Positions 1 to 7,294 of a stretch of 26,067 nucleotides of DNA are shown piece after piece (the first letter of the stretch is position 1; the number at the start of each line of letters is the position of its first letter). Location of the stretch: the NCBI GenBank assembly GCA_016930435.1, contig JAFGGQ010000101.1, positions 1 through 26,067 on the forward strand, in the 5' to 3' direction. Source of the stretch: a bacterium (GTDB taxonomy: Bacteria; UBP14; UBA6098; JAFGQG01). The translations under genes and the position numbers were made by a program. A model generated the notes under the pieces. That model did not search any database. It was not told the DNA's origin and saw only the letters and a list, made by a program, of their open reading frames with translations.

Positions 1-636
1 AAGTTCAAGTTTGGCCTTACCGGCAAGTGGGAATCGCCAATTGAATACCACGGGTCTTTTTCCGAAACTATATATAAGTTTTATAATGAAGGCCTTTCTG
101 AAATTTTAGATGGCGGCAAGGAGACAACTCCAAAAGTTGATTCTCAATTCAGCCTGAAAAGGCCCTTATCGATGGGCATAGGAGTAGCCTATCAAGCGCA
201 TTCCGACCTTGTCCTTTCACTTGATCTTTCCTTTACGCATTGGTCGGTCATCGATTCACTGAACTTAAAAACCGAGGATGGTGATTCCGTGCTGAAAAGC
301 CTGCCCCTGAAGTGGAAAAATTCCTTGCGAATCTGCGGGGGGTTGGATTACCGTATTAGTAACTACTCTCTGAGAGCAGGATTTTTCTATGAGCCCCACC
401 CGCCGATACCCCAATATCAGAACCTGTTCCTACCCGATATGAATGACCGTGTTGCTTTGAACATGGGATTTGCAGCGTATTACGACCATTTCATTATCGA
501 AATATCAAATGAAGCTGAATTTTTCGGAAAAAAAGATATCGCTGAATATTGGGAAGATGGCGAACTTAAAAATGTTCCGGGAACCTACGGAGGATATATT
601 ACCGACCTCAGTCTCTCACTGACCTACATTTTCTAA
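1..636 (+). CDS. FadL/OmpP1/TodX-family outer-membrane transport protein, 3' part
   Basis: The reading frame is open from the first base of the window to a TAA at 634-636, giving 211 codons of a C-terminal half; the start lies outside. Members of this family are outer-membrane beta-barrels that move hydrophobic substrates such as long-chain fatty acids or aromatics. The visible part has alternating hydrophobic and polar strands, the block GLTGKWESPIEYHGSF near its beginning, and a C-terminal phenylalanine (SLTYIF), the usual signal for insertion by the BAM machinery. Family members are about 400-500 residues, so roughly half is present. It converges with the next gene, whose stop lies 20 bp away; I see no clear terminator between them. 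The family call is by pattern recognition. The substrate cannot be told. Confidence 0.75.
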   Translation, partial: KFKFGLTGKWESPIEYHGSFSETIYKFYNEGLSEILDGGKETTPKVDSQFSLKRPLSMGIGVAYQAHSDLVLSLDLSFTHWSVIDSLNLKTEDGDSVLKSLPLKWKNSLRICGGLDYRISNYSLRAGFFYEPHPPIPQYQNLFLPDMNDRVALNMGFAAYYDHFIIEISNEAEFFGKKDIAEYWEDGELKNVPGTYGGYITDLSLSLTYIF

Positions 637-655
637 ACCGAGATTTTTTGAAACC

Positions 656-1474
656 TTAAGAAGGATTATCCGTTTTGACTTCTATAAAGGCTTTGAATTG
701 CTTGCTGATGATCAGGAAGTGAATCCCATAAAGCAACATGATAATAACAAACAAAATATCCTGAATGGAAACCCAGCGGGGTGCTTTAATGCTGCTCGTC
801 AGAAATCCAAGTATGACCAGCATCGCGAAAATCAAAAGGGTAATCCCCGCATTCGTGAAGTGTTTGGGTTTTTTTAATGGTGTAATCCCCGGCAGGCTTT
901 TCTTTCGATATCCTTGAATAAAGCCCATCACGCCGGTCATAATAAAAAACAATCCCCAAATAAAATAGGAAAAATCAGTATTCTTGTGGGTAAGGCTTGT
1001 AATTACCATGAAAAGCGCCAGAAGGATAACCGGTATAGAAATTATTGTTTCAATAAGGTACCCTCTTTCCGAAAAAACCAGCGCCTTCTTTTTCTCGGCT
1101 TGAACAACAAAGCGGCTCTGGATAATCCCAACCACACCGATTACAACCAGGTTCAGACTGAATAATAGTTGCTGGATGCTATATTGTTCCCCTGGTTTCA
1201 GATCCAGATTGACGATAGACAGAATCAGCAGGAATAAACACCATCCTACCAGTTGAGAAGGCTTTTTGATAAATCTTTGCTTGATCCAAACCTTGCCTCT
1301 GCTATTCTCAATAATCTCAGATATTCCCAGCAGCACCAACAATCCCCCCAGCAGGAAGTATTTCCAGTGATATTCCGGGGAGTTTAGATTACTTATGATC
1401 ATCGCTGCAGAAATGATAATAACCACTATTGCGGCATAAATACCCAATTTCAGGGCAACCTTTTTATAATTCAT
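656..1474 (-). CDS. Polytopic inner-membrane protein of unknown function
   Basis: A 272-residue protein that I do not recognise. It is dominated by about eight hydrophobic segments (roughly residues 12-30, 39-56, 75-91, 102-122, 141-163, 167-187, 209-228 and 238-258), joined by short basic loops such as RFIKKPSQ and QGYRKKSLPG. The segments look paired (GGLLVLLGISEII near 43, LNLVVIGVVGIIQ near 107, GLFFIMTGVMGFIQG near 175), suggesting internal duplication of a two-helix unit, as in small DoxX- or DUF308-like membrane proteins. The ATG at 1474 is preceded by CAGGAGTGTTAGA, a good ribosome binding site. No catalytic motif is visible. It lies alone in front of the convergent FadL-type gene and downstream of the DUF2141 gene. 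Confidence 0.7.
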   Translation of the reverse strand: MNYKKVALKLGIYAAIVVIIISAAMIISNLNSPEYHWKYFLLGGLLVLLGISEIIENSRGKVWIKQRFIKKPSQLVGWCLFLLILSIVNLDLKPGEQYSIQQLLFSLNLVVIGVVGIIQSRFVVQAEKKKALVFSERGYLIETIISIPVILLALFMVITSLTHKNTDFSYFIWGLFFIMTGVMGFIQGYRKKSLPGITPLKKPKHFTNAGITLLIFAMLVILGFLTSSIKAPRWVSIQDILFVIIMLLYGIHFLIISKQFKAFIEVKTDNPS

Positions 1475-1546
1475 TCTAACACTCCTGTATATTTTTCAGA
1501 TTGAATGTATGTAAATAAATATGCAATAACCTAAAAATGCAAGCGT

Positions 1547-1996
1547 TTAATATACGATGTTGATCTTAACTGTAACATCAGAACTATCCACGGTAAAACA
1601 CGCGGCTTCAAATTTGGGCGGGCCAAATGAGGCTTTAGCATTATTGGAAGCCCCGTAACCCTCCTTAGGCAGCCCCAGAAAGCTTGTATCCATATCCCCG
1701 CTCTTATTTTCATCATGGAGAACCATTATTGCGTACCTTCCAGGGGGCACCTTTTTAAAAGAAAAACTGCATTTATTATCCTTGATCTCGCCCAATGCGG
1801 TGTCGAAAGCCTTTTCATCATCCCTGGGAAACCCATCCTCCGAATCAAACAAGATTGCTCCTACATGTCCCTTGCTGTTTCTTAAATTCTCGATTATTAC
1901 CGTTATTGAATACCTGGTAGTATCCTCTTCGGAATAAAGCATATAGCAAGTCAGCAGCAATATAAAGAGAATGATGATTATTATTCTTTGGTTCAT
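1547..1996 (-). CDS. DUF2141-family exported protein
   Basis: A 149-residue protein with an N-terminal signal sequence (MNQRIIIIILFILLLTCYML) followed by a single DUF2141-type beta-sandwich domain. Recognisable family features are the opening strand ITVIIENLRNSKGHVGAILFD, the central KKVPPGRYAIMVLHDENKSG, and GLPKEGYGASNNA. DUF2141 proteins are secreted or periplasmic proteins of unknown function, common in Bacteroidota and Proteobacteria. The frame could begin at TTG 2008, but I prefer ATG 1996: AAAGG lies four bases before it, whereas nothing like a ribosome binding site precedes the TTG. Any shared function with its neighbours is unclear; it lies 36 bp downstream of the secreted nucleotidase gene, so co-transcription is possible. 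Confidence 0.8.
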   Translation of the reverse strand: MNQRIIIIILFILLLTCYMLYSEEDTTRYSITVIIENLRNSKGHVGAILFDSEDGFPRDDEKAFDTALGEIKDNKCSFSFKKVPPGRYAIMVLHDENKSGDMDTSFLGLPKEGYGASNNAKASFGPPKFEAACFTVDSSDVTVKINIVY

Positions 1997-2032
1997 TTTG
2001 CCTTTCAATTTGAGGTTTGAGTGATTACGATC

Positions 2033-3910
2033 TTACTTCAAATATATAACATTGGTCATATAAGTCTGATCCCCCAAGCTAATCTTTATTGGGTATAATC
2101 CGGAGGGGATTTCTGCTCCCGGGCTCCATCTAACACTGCTTGTCCCTTCTTGTGAAAGATTTTTTATAACCGGGGTATAAAGTCTGTCAACAATCCTTCC
2201 ATTCAAGTCAAAGACAGTAATTTGGGAGTTATTGGGAACCTCAAAATTTACCTGAGCATTGAATGGATTTGGATATGTATAGCAGTATAAATTCTGCGGG
2301 AAAATTTTTATATTTTCTTTGATACTGGCCGAACGGATGTCTATAATTCTTCCTTCTGATAAGTAGGAGGGGTCGAAGGAGGGATCGCTGCAATAATTCA
2401 CAAGAGCCTGGTAAACTGTGATATCCATACTGTCTATCTCGGGGAGCGTCAGTCCGGAGGCTTCGAAAGCTATCATCAGCAAGGCACTTGCGCCCATGGT
2501 ATAGGAGGTTGCAGTGTTCCAGGGTATGCCGCCTATATTCCAGGAATCCAGGTCTATCCTGTTTAAAAAGGGCCCTTCCGGATCATAACTTAAGTTCACA
2601 CCGCTTAGCTGGGGGAACAATTCGGGATAGAAATCTGCTCCAAAGAAAACCAGCTCCATCATCATTTTAAGATCGGCTCCGGAGATTTCCATGGTGATGA
2701 GATTAGCATTCAGGTCCGTTCTGGTATCCAGTCCATTAGGCACCAATCGAAAGAGATCCGCATGGGTAACCGGGCCACTGTAGATATCCATTCTCAAGGC
2801 CCCTGTTCCTTCCAGCGCAACATCCGTTCCCAGGATTGCCCGGTAGGCATCGGAAACCAGGTTCCCTGCGGGTGAATCCTTCCAGCCGCTCCCTTCCGGG
2901 GCAACTGGTCTGATAGAGATCGTGGTATCGGCATAAAAAACGACGTTTTCATAGGGGTCCAGACCTACAAATGGATTGGCGATGATAAGCTCCCGATATT
3001 CATTTAGTGCTGTACGGGCCTCATAGTTTTCGGGAAATGTTCTGTTAATCTCGATCAACTCCCAACTGATAAATCTCAGGCCTTCCCCGGGGCAGTAATC
3101 CATAGTCAGATGCCCTACCCACCCGGTAGCCCAGCCAGCCTGTACTACCGGTGTACTATCCCCTTCGCTTACTACCCAGAATGGTTCCTCCATAATGTAA
3201 TGGTCATGTGCTCCGAGCACAGCATCTATCCAGGGGATCTTTGCCAATACAGTATCCTCCCAGAAACTTACATGGGGCATCAATACTGCGGCATCCGCAC
3301 CGGCAGGGAAGCCTATATCAGTTATAGCGGAATAGGTGCTGGTCAGATCCACAGAATCAGTCCAGCCAACCGTTTCGGTCTCCTCGGTGCACAGGCCAAA
3401 AACAGCAATGAATATACTCTCTCCGGGGGTTTCGGTCGGCACGCCGAAAAGCCTGTAAGGTTCACAACTTGCAGCTAAATATGGGTATTCATCCGCAACT
3501 ATGTTTGCGCATAAAAAGGGCATATCAATTTCACTAAGAACCGAATCCAGAACATCGGGGCCATATTCGAACTCGTGATTACCCAGACAAAAAGCCTGAA
3601 TTCCGGCACGCTTCCACAGATCGAACGATGCATAACCCCGGGTGATGTTGGAAAGGAAGTCCCCGCCGATCATATCCCCGGCATGTAGCAAGAGAATTCC
3701 CGGGTGCGCCGAGCGTAAGGAATCCAGAATATAAACAGCCCGTGGGTAGCCCCCATATTCCGCTTCCAGGGTCACGTCATCCCTTGGACCAAAAGGTTCT
3801 AAAATACTGTGTGTATCATTGATCAAGGCAAAATGCACCTGGGTGCCCACAGCAATACCATAGGTAATAAATAGTCCTAATAACAAAATGAATATCTTAC
3901 ATTTTGCCAT
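2033..3910 (-). CDS. Secreted 5'-nucleotidase/UshA-like metallophosphatase with C-terminal sorting domain
   Basis: A 625-residue secreted enzyme of the 5'-nucleotidase/2',3'-cyclic phosphodiesterase family, expected to hydrolyse phosphate from nucleotides outside the cytoplasm. After a signal peptide (residues 1-22) comes the calcineurin-like metal site: NDTHS (D32, H34), HAGDMIGG (D79), LGNHEFEYG (N111, H112), LMPHVS (H213) and LGAHDHY (H235, H237), so the usual two-metal ligand set looks complete. The C-terminal substrate domain follows (DSPAGNLVSDAYRAILGTDVA from about 345, with SGPVTHADLF). Residues 540-625 form a PNPFN sorting domain (TYPNPFNAQ, ending VIYLK). The frame opens 15 codons further upstream, but ATG 3910 is preferred because GAGGA lies six bases before it and a signal peptide follows directly. 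The exact substrate is not known. Confidence 0.9.
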   Translation of the reverse strand: MAKCKIFILLLGLFITYGIAVGTQVHFALINDTHSILEPFGPRDDVTLEAEYGGYPRAVYILDSLRSAHPGILLLHAGDMIGGDFLSNITRGYASFDLWKRAGIQAFCLGNHEFEYGPDVLDSVLSEIDMPFLCANIVADEYPYLAASCEPYRLFGVPTETPGESIFIAVFGLCTEETETVGWTDSVDLTSTYSAITDIGFPAGADAAVLMPHVSFWEDTVLAKIPWIDAVLGAHDHYIMEEPFWVVSEGDSTPVVQAGWATGWVGHLTMDYCPGEGLRFISWELIEINRTFPENYEARTALNEYRELIIANPFVGLDPYENVVFYADTTISIRPVAPEGSGWKDSPAGNLVSDAYRAILGTDVALEGTGALRMDIYSGPVTHADLFRLVPNGLDTRTDLNANLITMEISGADLKMMMELVFFGADFYPELFPQLSGVNLSYDPEGPFLNRIDLDSWNIGGIPWNTATSYTMGASALLMIAFEASGLTLPEIDSMDITVYQALVNYCSDPSFDPSYLSEGRIIDIRSASIKENIKIFPQNLYCYTYPNPFNAQVNFEVPNNSQITVFDLNGRIVDRLYTPVIKNLSQEGTSSVRWSPGAEIPSGLYPIKISLGDQTYMTNVIYLK

Positions 3911-3916
3911 TCCATG

Positions 3917-3921
3917 TCCTC
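3917..3921 (-). promoter_or_regulatory. Ribosome binding site deciding the nucleotidase start
   Basis: GAGGA on the minus strand, six bases before ATG 3910. It supports this start over the ATG at 3955, which has no comparable site and would place a charged stretch before the signal peptide. Confidence 0.7.
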
Positions 3922-3962
3922 GTTTAGATTTACTTACAACAAAACAATTAATCACAAATAAA

Positions 3963-3986
3963 TTACAGATTATTTAATATTGTCAA
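3963..3986 (-). promoter_or_regulatory. Possible promoter of the nucleotidase gene
   Basis: A perfect TTGACA (3981-3986, minus strand) lies in the AT-rich gap between the Nudix gene and the nucleotidase gene. The -10 hexamer is weak: TTTATT after 18 bases or TAATTT after 15. The -35 match makes it plausible, and the other promoter candidates of this window also carry TTGACA. Confidence 0.3.
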
Positions 3987-4011
3987 CTATAAATTTGAAT
4001 TATCGCTTCAT

Positions 4012-4437
4012 TTATAGAATAGTATTTTCATTTTTCTGCTTTTGGATTCTGAAATAATCCTTCAGAATAAGCTCATGGTCAAAACATATATCATCTGGCA
4101 AATTATCCCTGGTGAATACTTTTGCATTTCGGGCATCATCTGCCGCCTGGAGCGTTCCCTTACCTTCACCCGTAAAAACAACGCTAACCGTATGGCTTCT
4201 GGGATCCCTTCGGGGATCGGAATACACGTGAAATTGTTCTAAGTTTTCAACTTCTAAAGAGGTTTCTTCTTCTGCCTCCCTATAGGCTGCATCTTCTACG
4301 CTCTCTCCATAGTCCACAAACCCGCCAGGAATAGCCCAACCATAGGGTTCATTCTTTCGTTCGATAAGCACGATACCGCCCTTGAAACGGATAATGATAT
4401 CCACGGTCAATGCTGGGCCCTTTCTTTGCTTTTTCAT
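4012..4437 (-). CDS. Nudix hydrolase (ADP-ribose pyrophosphatase-like)
   Basis: A 141-residue single-domain Nudix hydrolase, which would cleave a nucleoside diphosphate linked to another group using Mg2+. The Nudix box is clear: GGFVDYGE followed by [11 protein letters not shown] at about residues 38-63. The catalytic REAEEE is intact, while the usual Gly near the box end is Ser. The motif [16 protein letters not shown] and the short size resemble small ADP-ribose pyrophosphatases, but substrate prediction within this superfamily is unreliable. GGAG lies six bases before ATG 4437. The start is 24 bp after the stop of the family X polymerase gene on the same strand, so the two are probably co-transcribed, which would suit nucleotide-pool cleaning beside DNA repair. 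Confidence 0.88.
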   Translation of the reverse strand: MKKQRKGPALTVDIIIRFKGGIVLIERKNEPYGWAIPGGFVDYGESVEDAAYREAEEETSLEVENLEQFHVYSDPRRDPRSHTVSVVFTGEGKGTLQAADDARNAKVFTRDNLPDDICFDHELILKDYFRIQKQKNENTIL

Positions 4438-4461
4438 CTAATACTCCATTATTTTCCTGAT

Positions 4462-6180
4462 TTACTCTAAATTCAACAAGGTCATCAGTTCACTCTTTGT
4501 CCTGGTGTTCATGATGTCACGTGGGGTAAGCCATCCCTTCCTGGCAATTTCCACCCCGTATCGGGTATCGGAAAGACCTTCCAGACTGTGAGCATCCGGG
4601 TTTATGCTCACTAAGACACCACATTCACGAGCGTATTTACATCCCCTCCAATCCAGGTCAAGGCGGTGAGGATTGGCATTCAATTCAATCATTTTCCCGT
4701 ATTTCGCGGCAGCTTCAATAAATTTGTTAATGTCCAGTGGATAGGGTTCACGGGCCAATAGAAGGCGGCCGGTAGGATGACCGATCATGGTTAGATAGGG
4801 ATTTTTCATTGCCTTTACTATACGTTCAAGGGCTTCTTCTTCGGTCATCTTTAATCTGGAGTGGATGGAGCCGATCACAATCTCGAATTTCGCAAGCAGT
4901 GAATCATTGTAATCCAGGCAACCATCTGGAAGGATGTCGGCCTCTATACCCTTCAGTATCCTGATACCCGGATATTTTTCCTGCAAGCCTTCGATCTCCT
5001 GATGCTGCTGCAGAACCCTCGCTTCAGAAAGCCCGTTGGCATAATTGGCAGACTTGCTGTGATCGCAAACACTCACATACTCATAACCCAGTTCCTGACA
5101 TCTGATAATTATCTCTTCAAGTGAGTTTATACCATCACTATAATTGGAATGAATATGGAATACTCCTCGAATATCCTTCAACTCTACCAAAGAGGGCAAG
5201 TTGTTTTCCCGGGCGGCTTCGATCTCCCCGATTGCCTCCCGTAGTTCCGGCGGAATAAACTGGAGACCCAATGAATTATAGAGCTCTTCTTCGTCATTGC
5301 AGGGGATGTTTTCTTCACCCTTGAACAGACCGTACTCATTCAGTTTGTACTGAAACTCCTTTGCCACCTTTCTCATCTCGATATTATGAGCCTTGGAACC
5401 TGTAAAATAATGCAGTGCATAGGGATACTCCTGCCTGGAGACTACCCTGAGATCGGAAGCGATCCCGCTATCCAGGACTATACTGGATTTAGTCTCACCA
5501 TGCGCCACTACCTTTTCCACCCGTTTTAAACCGCAATACTTCTCCATTATCAAGGATTCCTTACCGCTTTCTGCAGCGATAATAACATCTATATCCTTAA
5601 TGGTCTCCAACCTTCGGCGAAGGCTACCGGCTAACTTTATTCTGATAACCCCATCCAGGTTCTCAAGTTCGCTGATTATATAGTGCGCATCACCCTCCGC
5701 AGCGGGAAGCAGATGCCTTTTCTCATATTTTTTCTTGAACTGGATTCCCTCCAGAATTTTACGCTGGCTTTTCACCCCAAAGCCTTCGAGGGCAATTAGA
5801 CGGTTTTCCTTACAGAAATATTCCAGCTCACCTATATTGGTGATATTCAGCTTGTCATAGAGTATCTTTATTTTTCGGGGACCAAGTGAAGGTATAGTGA
5901 GCATTTCCATAAGGCCCTTTGGAATTGAGCACTTTAACTTTTCATAATATCCAGATTTACCGGTTTCAACCAGTTCCTTTATTTTTTGGCTGAGGGCATC
6001 CCCGATGCCCTTGATATCCTGTAACCGGTCCTCTTCGACCAGATCGTTCAAATTCTCATCCAGATTCATTATTACCCGGGCAGCATTATAGTAGGACCGA
6101 ACCTTAAAGGGATTTTCACCCTTCAGTTCCAGTATCTGTCCGATCTCCTCAAGTATCCTGGCAACTTCTTTTTTATTCAT
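4462..6180 (-). CDS. polX: Family X DNA polymerase with PHP domain (PolX)
   Basis: A 572-residue bacterial PolX, a gap-filling repair polymerase with an attached PHP phosphoesterase that gives 3'-5' exonuclease and AP-endonuclease-type activity in studied members. The N-terminal 8-kDa domain and helix-hairpin-helix motifs are seen at IKGIGDALSQKI (residues 56-67) and IPSLGPRKIKILY. The palm carries GSLRRR (185-190) and the three catalytic aspartates D196, D198 (KDIDVI) and D243 (SDLRVV). The PHP domain from about 338 has HIHSNYSDG (H342, H344, D349), CDHSKSA (D373, H374), GIEAD (E413), GSIHS (H440), GHPTGR (H468) and NPDAH (D529, H531), so both active sites look complete. Length is typical. 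No clear ribosome binding site precedes ATG 6180, but the gene starts 11 bp after its upstream neighbour and may be translationally coupled. Confidence 0.95.
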   Translation of the reverse strand: MNKKEVARILEEIGQILELKGENPFKVRSYYNAARVIMNLDENLNDLVEEDRLQDIKGIGDALSQKIKELVETGKSGYYEKLKCSIPKGLMEMLTIPSLGPRKIKILYDKLNITNIGELEYFCKENRLIALEGFGVKSQRKILEGIQFKKKYEKRHLLPAAEGDAHYIISELENLDGVIRIKLAGSLRRRLETIKDIDVIIAAESGKESLIMEKYCGLKRVEKVVAHGETKSSIVLDSGIASDLRVVSRQEYPYALHYFTGSKAHNIEMRKVAKEFQYKLNEYGLFKGEENIPCNDEEELYNSLGLQFIPPELREAIGEIEAARENNLPSLVELKDIRGVFHIHSNYSDGINSLEEIIIRCQELGYEYVSVCDHSKSANYANGLSEARVLQQHQEIEGLQEKYPGIRILKGIEADILPDGCLDYNDSLLAKFEIVIGSIHSRLKMTEEEALERIVKAMKNPYLTMIGHPTGRLLLAREPYPLDINKFIEAAAKYGKMIELNANPHRLDLDWRGCKYARECGVLVSINPDAHSLEGLSDTRYGVEIARKGWLTPRDIMNTRTKSELMTLLNLE

Positions 6181-6191
6181 ACACCGAATTG

Positions 6192-7286
6192 TTATGGGAG
6201 GTATAAAAGCCTTTTACTGTATCTTAAATCATTGTATCTTAAATTAAATAAATACAGTCCTGCGGGGACAGCATCTCCGCGGTTATCCTTTCCATCCCAG
6301 AATATGTAGTCATCTCCGGTTTTAAAAGAGCCTCCGCTTTTATAAATAATATCACCATGGATATCGCATATTGTCAATTTATATTGGGGCTTGCCAGAAA
6401 CACCGGTTTTCACAGGAATAGTGGTTCTCTGGTTAAATGGATTGGGGTAGGGATCACCAATCCGGAAATCAAAAGGCGCTTCCGGGATATCTTCTACAGC
6501 GGTTGGTATAACGATAAGTTCCGAATTGGTAAGTGTGAGAAATTTGTTCCAATGGCCTGTATTATCCTGTCCCCTGGCCCAGACTTCAAGGATATATCTC
6601 CCCCGTGCAAAAACAGGAACCCGGGCGTAAGCATAATAGCGATTATCTCCCAGCGGAACGACCTGCATGGGAATAGCCGAACCCTCACCCGGATCGTCAT
6701 CTTCCACCGCATTTACCGTGGAGTCGAACCAGCATTCCGCAGCAACCAGTATTCGTGAGTTATCCCGGGACCATACTGCGAACGTATCGCTAACCGTAAC
6801 CGTATCCCTATCGAATACCGGATTGGGATTAATGCGCAAGGCCCGTTCCAGGTTTTCCGGTCCATTTACCCAGTATTTCAGGTCCGCCGAGGAGGTATCT
6901 ACCAGATCGACCAGCTTAACGAAATTCAAACCGGCCATTAAACTGATTGGGATAGTAGTGGTGATGCCTCCGGGAACCCATACCGCAATATCCGGCAGGT
7001 GAATAGGTATGGAAAGTGAATCGAAACTAAGGTCACCATCCACAACGTAAGCCAGGGCAGAAGTAGAACCCCAGTCATGGCTCAATGCGGTACCCGGATA
7101 GAGAATGCCATCATTGTTGCTGTCCCGCCAAAGCCATAATTCAATGGTGTCTCCTTCGGAAGCCAGATCGGTTATTTCGATCCAGAACAGAGAGTTATAA
7201 TTAACAAAAGCCTCTTCCGGCGAAACTTCCAAAGCCCCGGCAGTAAGGGGTAATAGAACAATAAAGAAAATTATTTTATTTAACAT
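6192..7286 (-). CDS. Secreted protein of unknown function with C-terminal PNPFN sorting domain
   Basis: A 364-residue protein with a signal peptide (MLNKIIFFIVLLPLTAGALE). Its central part is beta-rich and unrecognised: residues 30-150 read like a sandwich domain with Asp-rich turns (WLWRDSNNDGILYPG resembles a metal-binding loop), and residues 150-262 like an Ig-type domain (RYILEVWARGQDNTGHW). Residues 275-364 are a sorting domain with YPNPFNQRTTI, a DGKDNRGDAVPAGLY turn as in FlgD-like domains, and the ending KRLLYLP, where sibling proteins end in LK. AGGTGA lies just before ATG 7286. The start is only 8 bp after the stop of the large protease-like gene, so the two are surely co-transcribed and may work together at the cell surface. 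Function is unknown. Confidence 0.8.
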   Translation of the reverse strand: MLNKIIFFIVLLPLTAGALEVSPEEAFVNYNSLFWIEITDLASEGDTIELWLWRDSNNDGILYPGTALSHDWGSTSALAYVVDGDLSFDSLSIPIHLPDIAVWVPGGITTTIPISLMAGLNFVKLVDLVDTSSADLKYWVNGPENLERALRINPNPVFDRDTVTVSDTFAVWSRDNSRILVAAECWFDSTVNAVEDDDPGEGSAIPMQVVPLGDNRYYAYARVPVFARGRYILEVWARGQDNTGHWNKFLTLTNSELIVIPTAVEDIPEAPFDFRIGDPYPNPFNQRTTIPVKTGVSGKPQYKLTICDIHGDIIYKSGGSFKTGDDYIFWDGKDNRGDAVPAGLYLFNLRYNDLRYSKRLLYLP

Positions 7287-7294
7287 CCGTTCAC

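Noticed and set aside
2006-2008. TTG 2008 as start of the DUF2141 gene.
   Set aside because: No ribosome binding site before it; ATG 1996 has AAAGG four bases upstream.
3955-3957. ATG 3955 as start of the nucleotidase gene, adding 15 residues.
   Set aside because: No ribosome binding site and the extra residues would precede a complete signal peptide; ATG 3910 has GAGGA at good spacing.
4042-4437. Loss of the Gly in the Nudix box as a sign of inactivity.
   Set aside because: The catalytic REAEEE is intact and this Gly position varies among active Nudix enzymes.
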